Shown here: piece after piece, positions 47,183-57,575 of the stretch
Numbering within the stretch: the first letter of the stretch is position 1
How the letters are laid out: each line of letters starts with the position of its first letter
Assembly (NCBI GenBank): GCA_963697365.1
Contig: CAVONT010000021.1
Span: 248,001-312,000 of the forward strand
Length of the DNA: 64,000 nt
Source: CAIXZV01 sp963697365
GTDB taxonomy: Bacteria; Chloroflexota; Limnocylindria; Limnocylindrales; CSP1-4
Direction of reading: 5' to 3'
The notes under the pieces: model-generated
The model's database searches: none
The model's input: only the letters and a program-made list of their open reading frames with translations
What the model was told of the DNA's origin: nothing
Program-made: the position numbers and the translations under genes

Positions 47183-47481
47183 GGCTGGGCTCCCCGCCCC
47201 GACGCGGGGCCGATGACGTCCTCCACCGCATCGACGATCCCGACGATCGCGTGGTCCACCGGCACGAACCGGTTCGGCATCGCCTCCGCCGCCTCGCGCG
47301 CAGCCACGATGTAGACCAGCTGGCCCGGGCCTGCCGTCTCGAGCGCGTCCGCGGCCACGACCGGCTGCCCGCTCGGGGCCAGGTCCCGCGTCAGCGGCTG
47401 GACGATGAGCAGCCGGACGCCCTCCATGTTGTCCGCCTTCACCGTGGCCACGACCGTGCCGGTCACGCGCGCCAGCTGCAT
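47179..47481 (-). CDS. BMC pentamer vertex protein (EutN/CcmL family), copy 2
   Basis: A 100-residue EutN/CcmL protein: MQLARVTGTVVATVKADNME, LLIVQPLTRDL and IVGIVDAVEDVIGPASG. It is clearly divergent from copies 1 and 3 (for example REAAEAMPNRFVPVDHA in place of the usual G-S-S-A-R region), so it is not a recent duplicate. It lies 3 bases after the second BMC-T gene. Confidence 0.92.
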   Translation of the reverse strand: MQLARVTGTVVATVKADNMEGVRLLIVQPLTRDLAPSGQPVVAADALETAGPGQLVYIVAAREAAEAMPNRFVPVDHAIVGIVDAVEDVIGPASGRGAQP

Positions 47482-47484
47482 TGC

Positions 47485-48169
47485 CTACGCCTCCCCACCT
47501 GCGGGACCGCGTCCGACCCGCTCACCGAACCGCGGTGCGCGCTCGAGCTCGGAGCGCATCTCGCGGTGGAGCTGGGCGATCACCCGGCCCGACCGGCTGC
47601 CGGCCACCGGGGACCGCACCGCCACCTGCCGCGCCCGACCCGTCGTCCACGCGTGCCACGGCCAGCTCGACGGCCGCCTCGACATCGGCCACCTCCCCGT
47701 CGAACAGGAGGTAGCCCTTGCCGCCGATGCCGTCGCCCAGGCGCAGCTCCAGCAGCTCCACCCTGGCCCCCTTGAGGCCGGCATCGGCTGCATCCACGAT
47801 CGAGGCGATCGTTGCCGTCTCGACGATGCCCAGCGCCTCGCCGGTCCCCGCCCGCCGGACGCCGCGCAGCGCTGCGACCAGCGCCGGGTGCACGTTCGGC
47901 AGGAGCACGGAGTCCACGAGGCACCCCGCGCCGATGGCGACACCCGCGGCGTACGCCTCCTCGACGTCCGCCACGTCGCCCGCGACGAGCACGAGGTACT
48001 TGCCCGGGTGGACCGTCCCGGCGCGCACGACGTCGACGGGCGCCCGCTTGACCATCGCGTCGCCCACCTCGATGCCCACCGCGATCGACGCCAGCTCCAG
48101 CACCGCGACGGCAGGCTCGATGCGGACGGCAGGCTCCATCCGTGCGGAAGGCTCCACGCGCGGTGTCAT
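47485..48169 (-). CDS. BMC-T shell protein (tandem BMC domains), frame broken near 47640
   Basis: About 227 residues with two BMC domains: AVLELASIAVGIEVGDAMVK to about residue 100, then ALGIVETATIASIVDAADAG with GGKGYLLFDGEVADVEAAVE. BMC-T proteins form trimers that fill hexagon positions and often gate a larger pore. One indel near 47640 separates the second domain from its true C-terminus, VIAQLHREMRSELERAPRFG, which is the expected family ending. ATG at 48169 overlaps the aldehyde dehydrogenase stop (TGATG). Confidence 0.88.
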
Positions 48170-49627
48170 CACACGATCCGCATCGAGCCGACGACCGTGA
48201 TCCGCCGCTCGCGCGAGAACGTGCGCGGCCGGGTCATCCCGTCGCCGGACGGGGAGGCGATCGAGACGGTGGCGAAGCCCTCCCCGCCCTCGCCGAGGAC
48301 CGTTGTAGTTGGGCCCGTTGGCCACGAAGATCGAGCAGTTCATCGCGCGCGCCATGCGGGTGATCGTCTCGACGTTGGTGGAGTGGATGGACGCCGTGTG
48401 GCGGAACCCGTGCTCCGAGCGCACCGCGAGGTCGATGGCCGCATCCACCGACTGCACCCTGACCACTGGCAGCACGGGCATCATCTGCTCGGTCCAGACG
48501 AGCGGGTGGTCCACCGGCACCTCGGCGACCAGCACCCGCGGCTCGACGGTCGGCCGCACGCCGATCTCGGCGAGGATCCGCGAGGCGTCGCGGCCCACCC
48601 AGGCCGTGTTGATGTGCGCGGGCTTGCCGGGGATGAAGGTCTCGTCGGTGAAGATCACGCGCTCCAGGCGTCGCAGCTCGTGCTCCGCCAGGACGTAGGC
48701 GCCGTTGCTGGGCCATCGCACGCACCAGGCGGTCCGCGACGGACGCCAGGGCGATGACGGTCTTCTCGTCGGTGCAGACGATGTTGTTGTCGAAGGACGC
48801 GCCCATCACGATGTCGGCGCCGGCCTTGTCGATGTCGGCGGTGTCGTCGACCACGCAGGGCGGGTTGCCGGGGCCGGCGGTGATCGCGCGCTTGTCGGTC
48901 TTGAGCGCCTCGCGGACGACGCCCGGGCCGCCGGTCACGAGCAGGACCCGGACGTCCGGGATGGGCCATGAGCGGCCCGGGCGCTCTCGATGGTGGGCTC
49001 CGCCACCGAGGTGATGAAGTTCGCCGGCCCGCCCGCGCCGACGATCGCCCGGTGGACCATGCGCACCGTCGCGTTCGACACGCGCCGTGCCGACGGGTGG
49101 GCGTTGAAGACCACCGCGTTGCCGGCCGAGATGATCGAGATCGCGTTGTTGATGACGGTCGCGGCCGGGTTGGTCACCGGGTGAGATCGAGCCGACCACG
49201 CCGAACGGCGCCCACTCGGTGAGCATCATCCCGGTCGCGCCCGACACCGCGAGCACCTCGAGGTCCTCGGGGCCGGGCGTCTTGCGCGCGCACAGGCGGT
49301 TCTTCGTCGTCTTGTCGTCCACCCGCCCAGGCCCGTCTCCTCGACGGCGAGACGGGCGAGCGGCTCCGCCTGGTCGAGGGCCGCCCGGCGCACGGCCTCG
49401 ATCACGGTCTTGCGCAGGTCAAGGTCGAGGCGCGCCCCGCGGTAGGCGGCGGCTGCAGCGGCCACCGCCTCGTTCAGCGTCGCGAAGACGCCGTCGCCGA
49501 GTCCGGAGCCGGCTGGCGCCTCGAGCTCCTGCCGGATGGCGGCCTGTCGGGCGAGCTGGGGCCCGGGCTCGCCGTAGCGCCGGCGGACCCGCTCGATGAC
49601 GTCCTGGATCTCGCGGTCGTCGTACAC
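48169..49627 (-). pseudogene. BMC-associated CoA-acylating aldehyde dehydrogenase (PduP/EutE-like), with frameshifts
   Basis: Oxidises an aldehyde to acyl-CoA with NAD+ and CoA inside the compartment. Residues 3-18 (DDREIQDVIERVRRRY) form an amphipathic helix like the encapsulation peptides of PduP. The body shows TPGPEDLEVLAVSGATGMML, INNAISIISAGNAVVFNAHP, TAGPGNPPCVVDDTADI and NNIVCTDEKTVI with the catalytic Cys. The end is RRITVVGSMRIV. About 486 residues with breaks near 49320, 49180, 48970, 48715 and 48300. GTG start at 49627. The acetaldehyde released by the DERA of this operon is the likely substrate. Confidence 0.88.
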
Positions 49628-49628
49628 G

Positions 49629-49916
49629 CTACTTGCGGTAGACCTCCGAGCCGCCGACTTCCCACGTGTCCACGATCGCCATGATCACGGCATCGCAGGG
49701 GCGGTCCTTCGTGATCTCCGTCTGGCGGGCGGACGAGCCGGAGGCGTACAGGACCACCTCGCCCACGCCCGCCCCGACGGCATCGGTGGCCACCACGTAC
49801 CCGCCAGTGGGTGTGTTGTCGACGCCCAGCTGCTGCACGACGAGCAGCCGCCACCCCTCCATGAGGGGCTCCTTGCGGCTCGCCACGACAGTGCCGGCGA
49901 CGCGTCCGAGAAGCAT
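49629..49916 (-). CDS. BMC pentamer vertex protein (EutN/CcmL family), copy 3
   Basis: A 95-residue EutN/CcmL protein: MLLGRVAGTVVASRKEPLME, LLVVQQLGVDNTPTGGYVVA, TDAVGAGVGEVVLYASGSSA and MAIVDTWEVGG. It resembles the classic pentamers most closely of the three copies. It lies 1 base before the aldehyde dehydrogenase start and 74 bases after the BMC-H gene. Confidence 0.93.
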   Translation of the reverse strand: MLLGRVAGTVVASRKEPLMEGWRLLVVQQLGVDNTPTGGYVVATDAVGAGVGEVVLYASGSSARQTEITKDRPCDAVIMAIVDTWEVGGSEVYRK

Positions 49917-49990
49917 CGATGTCTCCTGGCCGGTCCCGGGGGCGAGCGGGTCGCCCGCCCCCGATGAGGGTCCGAGACCGGAGCCTGGCG

Positions 49991-50296
49991 TCAGCCGCCG
50001 AGCTCGGTCTTCGCCTCGTCCATGCGGCCCAGCGGCAGCACGAGGTCCACGTTGGCGTGCGGGCGGGCGATCACGTGGGTCGCCACGACCTCGCCGACCT
50101 TGGCCGCCGAGCGGGAACCGGCCTCCACGGCCGCCTTGACCGCGGCGACGTCGCCGCGCACGACGGCGGTCACGTAGCCGCCGCCCGTCTTCTCGTAGCC
50201 GACCAGGTCGACCTTGGCCGCCTTGACCATCGCGTCGGCCGCCTCGACCACCGCGGCGAACCCGCGGGCCTCGATCATGCCCAGTGCGTCTGCCAT
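49991..50296 (-). CDS. BMC-H shell protein (single BMC domain)
   Basis: A 101-residue hexamer-forming shell protein of the PduA/PduJ type: MADALGMIEARGFAAVVEAA, MVKAAKVDLVGYEKTGGGYV, AAVEAGSRSAAKVGEVVATH and VIARPHANVD. The KTGGGYV pore-loop region is Gly-rich, as in shells passing small polar substrates. As the only BMC-H in the locus it would form most of the facets. Acidic tail MDEAKTELGG. Confidence 0.95.
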   Translation of the reverse strand: MADALGMIEARGFAAVVEAADAMVKAAKVDLVGYEKTGGGYVTAVVRGDVAAVKAAVEAGSRSAAKVGEVVATHVIARPHANVDLVLPLGRMDEAKTELGG

Positions 50297-50380
50297 CGTT
50301 CGGACCCTCTCCGTTCTGTGCTGCTCCCGGGCCGGCCGGGCGGCCGCCGGGTGGTGGGTGGTCTATGCGTGGTGGCGCCG

Positions 50381-50999
50381 CTATGCCTTCGCGTCGCGGC
50401 CGTCGAGGCCCTCGATCGCCGCCACGGCCGCGCGCCAGCCGACGTCGATGTCGGCCTCCTCGCCGCCGAGGTACACGCGGCCCATGGAGCCGAACGAGCG
50501 CACCTCGAGGATGTTGATGTGCGGCGGCCTTCTCGGCCTCGTTGGCGGCCAGCGGCGCGTAGGCCGCAGGCTCCATCTCGAGGACGTAGAGCGACTGCCC
50601 GCCGATGATCATGTGCCCGTGCCGGGTGCGGTTGATCAGCTGGGCCTGGTGGTCGTCGATGTTGCGGATGATCTGGCTCGACAGGATCTTCGGCTTGATC
50701 CGGTCGGACTCGGTCAGCCCGAGCTCGCGCCAGGATCGCGGCGCCGGCGGCCCGGACCTCCGCCTGCGAGGGGCTGTGGATCTCGAGCAGGCCGAAGAAC
50801 CGCTCGATGATCTGCATGCCCGGCTTCACGCTCGGTGGACTTGAGCGCGATGTCGGTCAGGCGGTTGATCTCGATGCCCGGCGAGACCTCGATGTACAGC
50901 GAGGCGTCGCCCGGCAGCGGCAGGAAGCCCTGCGCCACGGTGCCCAGGAACGCGGCGTACTGCGCCTGGAGGCTGTCCAGGAAGCAGTAGGCACGCAGG

Positions 51000-51013
<14 letters not shown>
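50381..51013 (-). pseudogene. BMC-T shell protein of distinct type, with frameshifts
   Basis: About 211 residues with two BMC-like domains. The first holds YCFLDSLQAQYAAFLGTVAQ, FLPLPGDASLYIEVSPGIEI and KPGMQIIERFFGLLEIHSPS. The second holds IKPKILSSQIIRNIDDHQAQ, GGQSLYVLEMEPAAYAPLAA and NILEVRSFGSMGRVYLGGEE. This is the double-domain shell type whose C-terminal halves read RAFGxxGRLYLGGEE in other BMC loci. Breaks near 50830, 50735 and 50525. GTG at 51013 lies 14 bases inside the DERA stop region, so translation is coupled. Differs from the BMC-T at 47485. Confidence 0.85.
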
Positions 51014-51911
<898 letters not shown>

Positions 51912-51915
<4 letters not shown>

Positions 51916-52525
51916 CGCTTGGGGTCCTCTGCGCTGGTCCGGTACTGCTGCTCGATGTGGGTGATCTTCGCGACGCGCTTGCCGTGCCGTTCCGCGCCCC
52001 ACGGTGTGGCGAGGAACGTGTCCACGATCTCGAGGGCCATGCCCTCGCCGATCATCCGCGCGCCGAGGGTCAGGATGTTGGCGTAGTTGTGCTCGCGGGC
52101 GTTGCGGGCCATCGACGTGTCGTGGGCGTTGGCGGCGCGCACGCCGGGCACCTTGTTGGCGGCCATGGCTGAGCCGATCCCGGCCCCGTCGATGACGATG
52201 CCGGCATCGCAGGCGCCCGCCGCGACCAGGCGGGCGACGACGTGGGCGAAGTCCGGGTAGTCCACGGCGTCGGCGCTGTTCGTGCCGCAGTCGGTCACGC
52301 CGAAGCCCTTGGCGCCCAGGTGCTTGGCGAGGACGCCTTGAGGGCGAAGCCGCCGTGGTCGGCGCCGATGGCGACGGTCCTGGGGCTCGACCCGGCGGAC
52401 GCGCTCGTGCTCGTCGGGGTCGATGCCGGCGCAGGATGGCCCGCACCCGCTTCGACACCCTCGAGCGCGCGCTCCACCAACTGGCGGATCACGGCCTCAT
52501 CGGGGAGCCGGCGCTGCTCAGCCAT
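51912..52525 (-). CDS. rpiB: RpiB/LacAB-type sugar-phosphate isomerase with encapsulation-peptide-like N-terminus (frameshift near 52340)
   Basis: About 204 residues. Residues 8-24 (PDEAVIRQLVERALEGV) form an amphipathic helix, then an Ala/Ser/Thr/Pro linker to about residue 48. The core follows: TVAIGADHGGFALK, DCGTNSADAVDYPDFA, KVPGVRAANAHDTSMARNAR and HNYANILTLGARM. RpiB interconverts aldose and ketose 5-phosphates. The loop that carries the catalytic Cys in E. coli RpiB (CGTGIG) reads DGAGIG here. ATG at 52525 lies inside the last codons of the regulator gene. First metabolic gene of the BMC operon. Confidence 0.88.
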
Positions 52526-53499
52526 GGGCCAGCACCCATTCGGCGGTCGCGTCGTCGCAGGCGAGTGCATTGAGCGCCCCGGCCCGGATGGCAGCCAGGG
52601 CGATCGGCCCGCGGCCGGTGCCTGCCGCGACGCCCAGGCGCAGCGGCTTGCGCGGTGAGGTCCTCGAGCGACAGGCCCACGGTGCGTCTGTCCAGCTTCG
52701 GCCAGGCGATCGCCCCATCCTCGCGCAGGAAGCGGCCGATCACATCGCCGACGGCGCCCCGCGAGCGCAGCTTGTCCTGCTCCTCCTCGGACACGAAGCC
52801 CGACGCGAGGTGGGGGCTGTCCGGTGCGGGAATGCCGAGGCCGAACACGGCGGTCGGGGCGCGGCGGGCCGCGTCGATGCGTCTCGGCGATCGCCGGGTC
52901 GGCCAGCAGCGCGTCGCCGCAGGTCCGGCGTGCCCACGATCGCGGGCGCGTTGAGCAAGCGGAACTGCGGCGCCGGTGGTGGCCGCGAACCGCTCCAGGA
53001 TCTCGTTGGCGCGGGTGGGCTGGGCGGAGCGGGAGGAGGCGCCGTTGAGCTGGACGATCTCGTCTGCCTGCGTCCAGGCCGGCGTGCAGCGCGCGGGCGA
53101 CGGCAAGCATCGTGCGGCCCCAGGAGACGGCGATCGGTCCCGTGCGGCGCACGCTCGGCCAGGAGGTCCGCGGCGACATCGGCGACGGCGTCCCGGGCGA
53201 GGTCATCGGCGGCGGCCCCGGCGGCGATCGCGGGCACGTCGGCGACGACGGCGGCCACCAGCCCGAACCGCTCGATCAGCTGGTCCTCGAGCTCCACGAG
53301 CCGTGCCGCCGGATGGACGATCTCGATCCGGACGATCTGACTCGTCGATGGCGCGGTCCAGCAGCCGGCCCACCTTGAACCGGCTCAGGCCGAGCCGCTG
53401 CCCGATCTGCTCCTGGCTCAGGTGCAGCCGGTAGTACATCTGCGCGATCCGGACCATGAGCCGGACATCGCCTGCACTCCGCCGCCGTACTGCGAGCAT
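52518..53499 (-). pseudogene. SorC-family transcriptional regulator of the BMC locus, with frameshifts
   Basis: About 327 residues. The N-terminal HTH is MVRIAQMYYRLHLSQEQIGQ, RLGLSRFKVGRLLDRAIDE. The C-terminal SorC sugar-phosphate-binding domain shows EIVQLNGASS, NAPAIVG, AVFGLGIPAPDSPH, SRGAVGDVIGRFL and GVAAGTGRGPIALAAIRAGA. SorC regulators bind phosphorylated sugars, which makes deoxyribose-5-phosphate a plausible effector here. Breaks lie near 53340, 53150, 53085, 52970, 52920, 52880 and 52650. Two operator-like sites lie 20 and 41 bases upstream. First gene of the operon. Confidence 0.85.
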
Positions 53500-53518
53500 C
53501 GCGTCTCCGTCTTCCTGC

Positions 53519-53532
53519 TGCTCATATGAGCA
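53519..53532 (-). promoter_or_regulatory. Operator-like palindrome TGCTCATATGAGCA
   Basis: A perfect 14-bp palindrome 20 bases before the regulator start codon. Together with the related site 21 bp upstream it is the most likely binding site of the SorC-type regulator. Confidence 0.6.
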
Positions 53533-53539
53533 ACGCAAT

Positions 53540-53553
53540 CGCTCGTATGTGCA
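53540..53553 (-). promoter_or_regulatory. Second operator-like site, related half-site GCTCGTATGTGCA
   Basis: A degenerate copy of the palindrome at 53519 (11 of 14 positions shared), offset by 21 bp, two turns of the helix. It lies just downstream of the promoter -10 box. Confidence 0.5.
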
Positions 53554-53563
53554 GTCAATGCGG

Positions 53564-53591
53564 AGCCTATCACTCCGATGCGCCGTGTCAA
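53564..53591 (-). promoter_or_regulatory. Promoter of the BMC operon: TTGACA, 16 bp, TAGGCT
   Basis: On the minus strand a perfect -35 TTGACA (plus 53586-53591) and a -10 TAGGCT (plus 53564-53569) are 16 bases apart. Transcription would begin near 53557, so both operator-like sites overlap or follow the start. Confidence 0.55.
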
Positions 53592-53653
53592 GACACCGTG
53601 GCCCGATCTGCGCGACACTGGATGCGTATCCCTCGCGCTCCTGGAGTAACCGC

Positions 53654-54028
53654 GTGCCCAATCGCCTGACTCGAACGTTCAACGCCGTCGGGGGGAAGCT
53701 GATGGCCCGCAGTGGTCGCGTGGGCATCCTCACGTCGACGGGTGCGAAGACCGGCCTCAAGCGCGAGGCGCCGTTGGGCTTCGTGCTACGCGAGGATGGG
53801 ACGGTGCTGATCGGCTCCGGGTCCAAGGTGAACCGCGGCTGGACCGTGAACCTCAAGGCGAACCCGGCCTGCACGTTCAGCATCAAGGGGGCTGAGCGCC
53901 GCTACCAGGCACGGCTCCTGGAGGAGGCGGAGCGCCCGGCCGCCCTCGGCGAACTCAAGGCGAAGATGGGCTCGATCGCCGAACGCTCCGACTGGGGCGA
54001 CCTGTTCCTGCTCGTCCCGGACGCCTGA
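53654..54028 (+). CDS. Nitroreductase family deazaflavin-dependent oxidoreductase
   Basis: A 124-residue split-barrel protein: KLMARSGRVGILTSTGAKTG, APLGFVLREDGTVLIGSGSK, VNRGWTVNLKANPACTFSIK and SDWGDLFLLVPDA. This is the DDN/FDOR pattern; family members use F420 or bind other flavins and heme. GTG at 53654 has GGAG 8 bases upstream. Divergent from the BMC operon and apparently independent. Cofactor is inferred from the family only. Confidence 0.82.
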   Translation: MPNRLTRTFNAVGGKLMARSGRVGILTSTGAKTGLKREAPLGFVLREDGTVLIGSGSKVNRGWTVNLKANPACTFSIKGAERRYQARLLEEAERPAALGELKAKMGSIAERSDWGDLFLLVPDA

Positions 54029-54065
54029 GCAGGGGCCGGCGCCGCGCTCCATGCCGGCAGCGGGC

Positions 54066-54082
54066 CGGGACGCACAGTCCCG
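54066..54082. repeat. Palindrome CGGGAC-GCACA-GTCCCG
   Basis: First of a series of related inverted repeats in the 287-bp gap 54029-54315. It begins 38 bases after the nitroreductase stop and could also serve as a terminator stem. Confidence 0.5.
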
Positions 54083-54199
54083 AGTTTGGGCGCCGCATCG
54101 TCCCACCACGTGGCCGCTGCGAGCCACGACCCGAAGCCGTGACCCTCAATCCCGATGCGTGCCAGATCGGGGAGTCACCACCGGGTAGGAGACGGGAAT

Positions 54200-54217
54200 C
54201 GGGACTGGCAGTCCCGG
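54200..54217. repeat. Palindrome CGGGACT-GGCA-GTCCCGG
   Basis: The arms GGGACT and AGTCCC are close to those of the copies at 54066 and 54262. A weaker relative, TCCCGAT...ATCGGGGA, lies at about 54150-54172. Confidence 0.5.
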
Positions 54218-54261
54218 TTCGGCGCGGATCCCGCGTAGCCAGTCCAGGCGACGCGCCACAC

Positions 54262-54278
54262 CGGGACTGGCATTCCCG
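54262..54278. repeat. Palindrome CGGGACT-GGCA-TTCCCG (one mismatch)
   Basis: Third copy of the GGGACT-GGCA repeat with one arm mismatch, 38 bases from the stop of the convergent minus-strand gene. Confidence 0.5.
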
Positions 54279-54315
54279 GACTCGCCTTCGGAACGCGGGG
54301 CCTGGACGGCGGCGA

Positions 54316-54719
54316 CTACCGGGCCGTCTGGCGCCCCAGCTCCTTGCGGACGATCGCGAAGGCGCGGCCGGCCGGATCGTCCTCGCCCGCGCGGATGACG
54401 CCCGTCGCGTGCGAGTGCGGCGACACCGCGTTCCGCAGGCGTTCGGCCAGGCCGTGCGCGTGCGGTGGATCGTCGCGGACCCAGATCTCCACCTGCCAGG
54501 GGGACGCGCCGGTCTCGTATGCCGAGGTTCACGATTGGCCTCGGGGTCCACCCACCAGCGCCACGTGCGGCCGTCGTGCGCGACGATCACGTGCCCGTCG
54601 GCCTCGACGCGCATCGAGCGGTCCTCGGGCGACGCCGCGACAAAGTCCCGCAGCGCGGCCACGATCGTCGCCTGGACGATGGCCCGCGTGGCCGCCCAGT
54701 CTGGTTGTGCCGGCGCCAT
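54316..54719 (-). CDS. Uncharacterised small protein (frameshift near 54515)
   Basis: About 134 residues. The N-terminal part reads WAATRAIVQATIVAALRDFV and DGRTWRWWVDPEANRE. After a frame change the C-terminal part reads EIWVRDDPPHAHGLAERLRN, GEDDPAGRAFAIVRKELGRQ. No family recognised. Both parts show normal codon use for this genome, and the TAG at 54316-54318 gives a sensible end. Convergent with the nitroreductase gene across the palindrome cluster. Confidence 0.5.
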
Positions 54720-55123
54720 GCGCGTTTCACTCCCTGGCAGGAATGACGCTCGCTCGTGCGCAACGTGCGTCCGACCGCGTTACATCCGCAACGCCCGATC
54801 GTCACACAGCGGACACCGCGCTCGAGGATTCGCGATGCACCCCATGACGACCGCCCCGGAGCACTCGCTCGCCATCGATCCGGCCCTGCCTCACCCCTTC
54901 AAGGCGCCCCCCGGCCGACTGGGCATCCGATCGCGACCATCGGCCCTGACGCGGACCCGACCCTGAAGCACATCCACATCGCCGGGCCGCGCCTGGGCCA
55001 TCCGCCCCGCTGTCGCGTGCTCGGCTGCGCACGGCCCTCCGACGACCCGGTCCACGACCTGCGCTGACCGCCGCAGGCCGCCGCGACCGTGACGCCTCGA
55101 GGCCAGGCCCGGCCGACGCCTGA
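54720..55123. other. 404-bp gap, possibly holding a small frameshifted ORF
   Basis: On the plus strand, ATG at 54835 opens MHPMTTAPEHSLAIDPALPH. After one frame change near 54920 it continues IATIGPDADPTLKHIHIAGP to a TGA at 55065-55067. That would be a protein of about 77 residues. There is no ribosome site or recognisable domain, so it may not be real. Nothing else seen in the gap. Confidence 0.25.
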
Positions 55124-56195
55124 CTAGGTGAGCGCCCCGTACACCGCCAGCTGCACCTCGTCGATCGCCTCGCGCGCGCCGCCCCACTTGCCGGTGAGGT
55201 AGACGAACACCAGGTCGTGCGCTGGATCGACCCACAGCCGCGTCCCCGACACCCCGCCGTGCCCGAACGCCGCCGCCGACGCCGGTGACGCGACCCCGGC
55301 CTTGCCCCAGCCGAGCGCGTAGTGCTCGTCGACCAGCCGGTCCTCGGCGCGGCCCGAGGCCGTCAACCGTGACCTCGCGCGTCATCAGGTCCACGACCGA
55401 CCGTCCCAGCACCCGTACACCGTCGAGCTCGCCGCCGCGCAGCATCGCCCGCCCGAAGCGCAGCAGGTCCGACGCCGTCGAGAACAGCCCACCGCCCGCC
55501 AGCCGCAGCGATGCGTACCCCGCGACGGCCTGCTCCGCGGAGACACCCGGCGGCAGCGGCTGGAGCGAGCCGTCCCAGAAGCCGAGCTCGATCGGCGCCC
55601 GCCGCGTGCCACAGGCCGCGATGTCGAAGGTGGTGTCTGCCATCCCGAGCGGGTCCAGGATCTCCTCGCGCAGGACCTCGTCGAACGGCCGGCCCAGCTC
55701 GCGCGCGATCGCCTCGGCCAACAGGTCGAACGTGAACGTCGTGTAGAGGAACCGGCTGCCGGGCGCCCAGCCCTGGCCTTGCGCGATCGTCTGGCGGAGC
55801 ACCTCGTCCCGCCGGCCTCCCGCGAGGAGCAGCCGCTCGAGTGCGATGTCCGAGAACCCGGCCGTGTGCGTGAGCACGTGCCAGGCCGTGAACGGTGCAA
55901 GACCCGCGGCATCAAGCTCCGGGAGCCAGCGGACCAGCGGCACGGTGAGCGGGAAGCGGCCGGACTGGGCGAGGCGCATGACCGCCGTCGCCGTGATGGG
56001 CTTGGTGATCGACGCCAGCAGGCACATGGCATTCGAGCCGATGCGGGAGCCATCCGACCGCTCCATCGCCTCGAGGCGGACGATCCCGTCCGCGCCGGCG
56101 ATGCCCAGGATCACGAAGGGGACATCGTCGCGCTCGACCTGGTGGCGGGCGATGTCGAAGGCGGTCTCCAGGCCGTCGGACTCGAAGCGGGGCAT
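55124..56195 (-). CDS. Serine hydrolase, class C beta-lactamase/esterase fold (frameshift near 55368)
   Basis: About 357 residues. The nucleophile motif SxxK is SITK (in LLASITKPITATAVMRLAQS). LTHTAGF is the usual loop, YTT occupies the YxN position, and HGG in AAFGHGGVSGT is the third motif. Beta-lactamase-fold esterases and D-aminopeptidases share this layout; true beta-lactamase activity is not implied. No signal peptide, so probably cytoplasmic. One indel near 55368 joins the last 80 residues. Divergent from the lipoprotein gene. Confidence 0.86.
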
Positions 56196-56232
56196 GCGGG
56201 AACTCTACCGCCCGCGCTGCCGTCGGGACGCC

Positions 56233-56765
56233 ATGCCGAATACGAAGCCGCTCGTCCTCCTGTTGCTCACCTTCCTCGTCGCCGCCTGCGGCGGCACCAG
56301 CGCGACACCCGGGTCCACGTCGGTCGTCGAACCGGAGCCCACCGTCGTGCCGGGCGGGCCATCGGCAGCTGCGGCCGAGACCGGCGTGCTCGTGACCTAC
56401 GAGACGCGCGGCGGCGAGTGCCCACAAGGCGCCTGCGGGCTGAAGGCCGTGATCTTCCGCGACGGCACGGTGGAGCGCTCCGACGGGATGGCGCAGCAGG
56501 TGGACGACGCGACGATGGCGCGCCTCATCGAGTTGGTCGAGGCCGCGGACTGGGACGCGATCCGCGCCGTCCCGTTCACGGGCGAGTGCCCGGTCAACTT
56601 CGACGGCCAGGAGCAGATCTACACGTTCACGGTCAAGGGTCGAGGCCGTCGACGGTCGCGTCGTGCACGGTCCAGGTGGACCCAGGAGGCGGAGCCGTTC
56701 CGACCGTGCAGGGGATCCTCTTCGGCGATCCGGGGGCTGAGCGCATCGCGGCCGAAATCGGCTAA
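56233..56765 (+). CDS. Lipoprotein of unknown function (frameshift near 56640)
   Basis: About 177 residues with a signal peptide KPLVLLLLTFLVAACGGTSA; the lipobox is VAAC, Cys about residue 19. A Pro/Val/Ala linker is followed by VLVTYETRGGECPQGACGLK, FRDGTVERSD and GECPVNFDGQEQIYTFTVKG. After a frame change it ends GILFGDPGAERIAAEIG. Four cysteines may form disulfides. Small secreted proteins with this GGECP...C pattern are known, but no function is assigned. Confidence 0.72.
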
Positions 56766-56808
56766 TGCGGCGGGTACAGGTTTCTGTCCCGGGCGTTACG
56801 ATCCGCAC

Positions 56809-57553
56809 GTGACCGACGCTGCCCCGCTGCCCGCACCGGACGTGCGACCCCCCTCACCCATCGCCGAGGAGATCCGCCTCCGGCTGGCCGACGACTGGGG
56901 CGAGCTCGGGGCCGCCTGGGGTGTCGCCCCGGCCATCGCCCGCGTCCACGCCTACCTCATGGCCCGCGCCGAGCCCCTCACCGAGCGCGAGGTCCGCGAG
57001 GCCCTGGGCCTGTCCCACCGCGCCGCCAGCCTGGCCCTCGCCGAGGCGGAGTCCTGGGGCCTGGTGGAGCGGGTGGCCGAGCCGCGGCGCGTGGGCCGGC
57101 GTGGTCCCGCCGGGCACCGCCTACATGGCCGTTGGCGACCACTGGCGCTGGTTCGGGCGCGTCGTGGCCGAGCGCAAGATGCGCGAGGGCGACCCCATCG
57201 TCGAAGTCCTCGAGCGCACGCTGGCCGACACGTCCGTCGCGCTCGCCCGCAACCCGGGCGACGCGGACCTGCTCCGGCTGCGCGACTGGCTGTCGACCTT
57301 CCTGATCTTCGTCCAGCTGTTCGACCGCGCCGTGGGCCTCGTGTCGCGCCTGGAGCCGACCGAGCTGGAGCGGGCCGTCCGCCTCCTGGGCGACGTCCCC
57401 GACGACACGATCCTGCGCCTGGTCACCCTGCTCGACGGTCTGCCGGACGAGGACGTCCTGGGCCTGGTCGAAGCGCTCTCGCGCCTCTCGCCGACGACCG
57501 CGCGCCGCGCCACGCAGCTGATGTCGGGCGTCGTGAGGACGCTCGTCCGGTAG
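56809..57553 (+). CDS. MarR/GbsR-type winged-helix regulator (frameshift near 57110)
   Basis: About 248 residues from GTG at 56809. IAEEIRLRLADDWGELGAAW and VAPAIARVHAYLMARAEPLT lead to a winged helix (EREVREALGLSHRAASLALA, ESWGLVERV), matching GbsR-like MarR relatives. The C-terminal half is helical (LERTLADTSVALARNPGDAD, RAVRLLGDVPDDTILRLVTL) with no known ligand domain. A single break lies in the GRRGPAG-TAYMAVG joint. It is followed by a bidirectional terminator. Confidence 0.8.
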
Positions 57554-57575
57554 CGTCCCGGCCGGCCCGGACATG

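Noticed and set aside
55124..56195. Beta-lactamase resistance gene
   Set aside because: Has SxxK and HGG but no signal peptide and an atypical YTT in place of YxN; fits the broad esterase/peptidase group of the fold.
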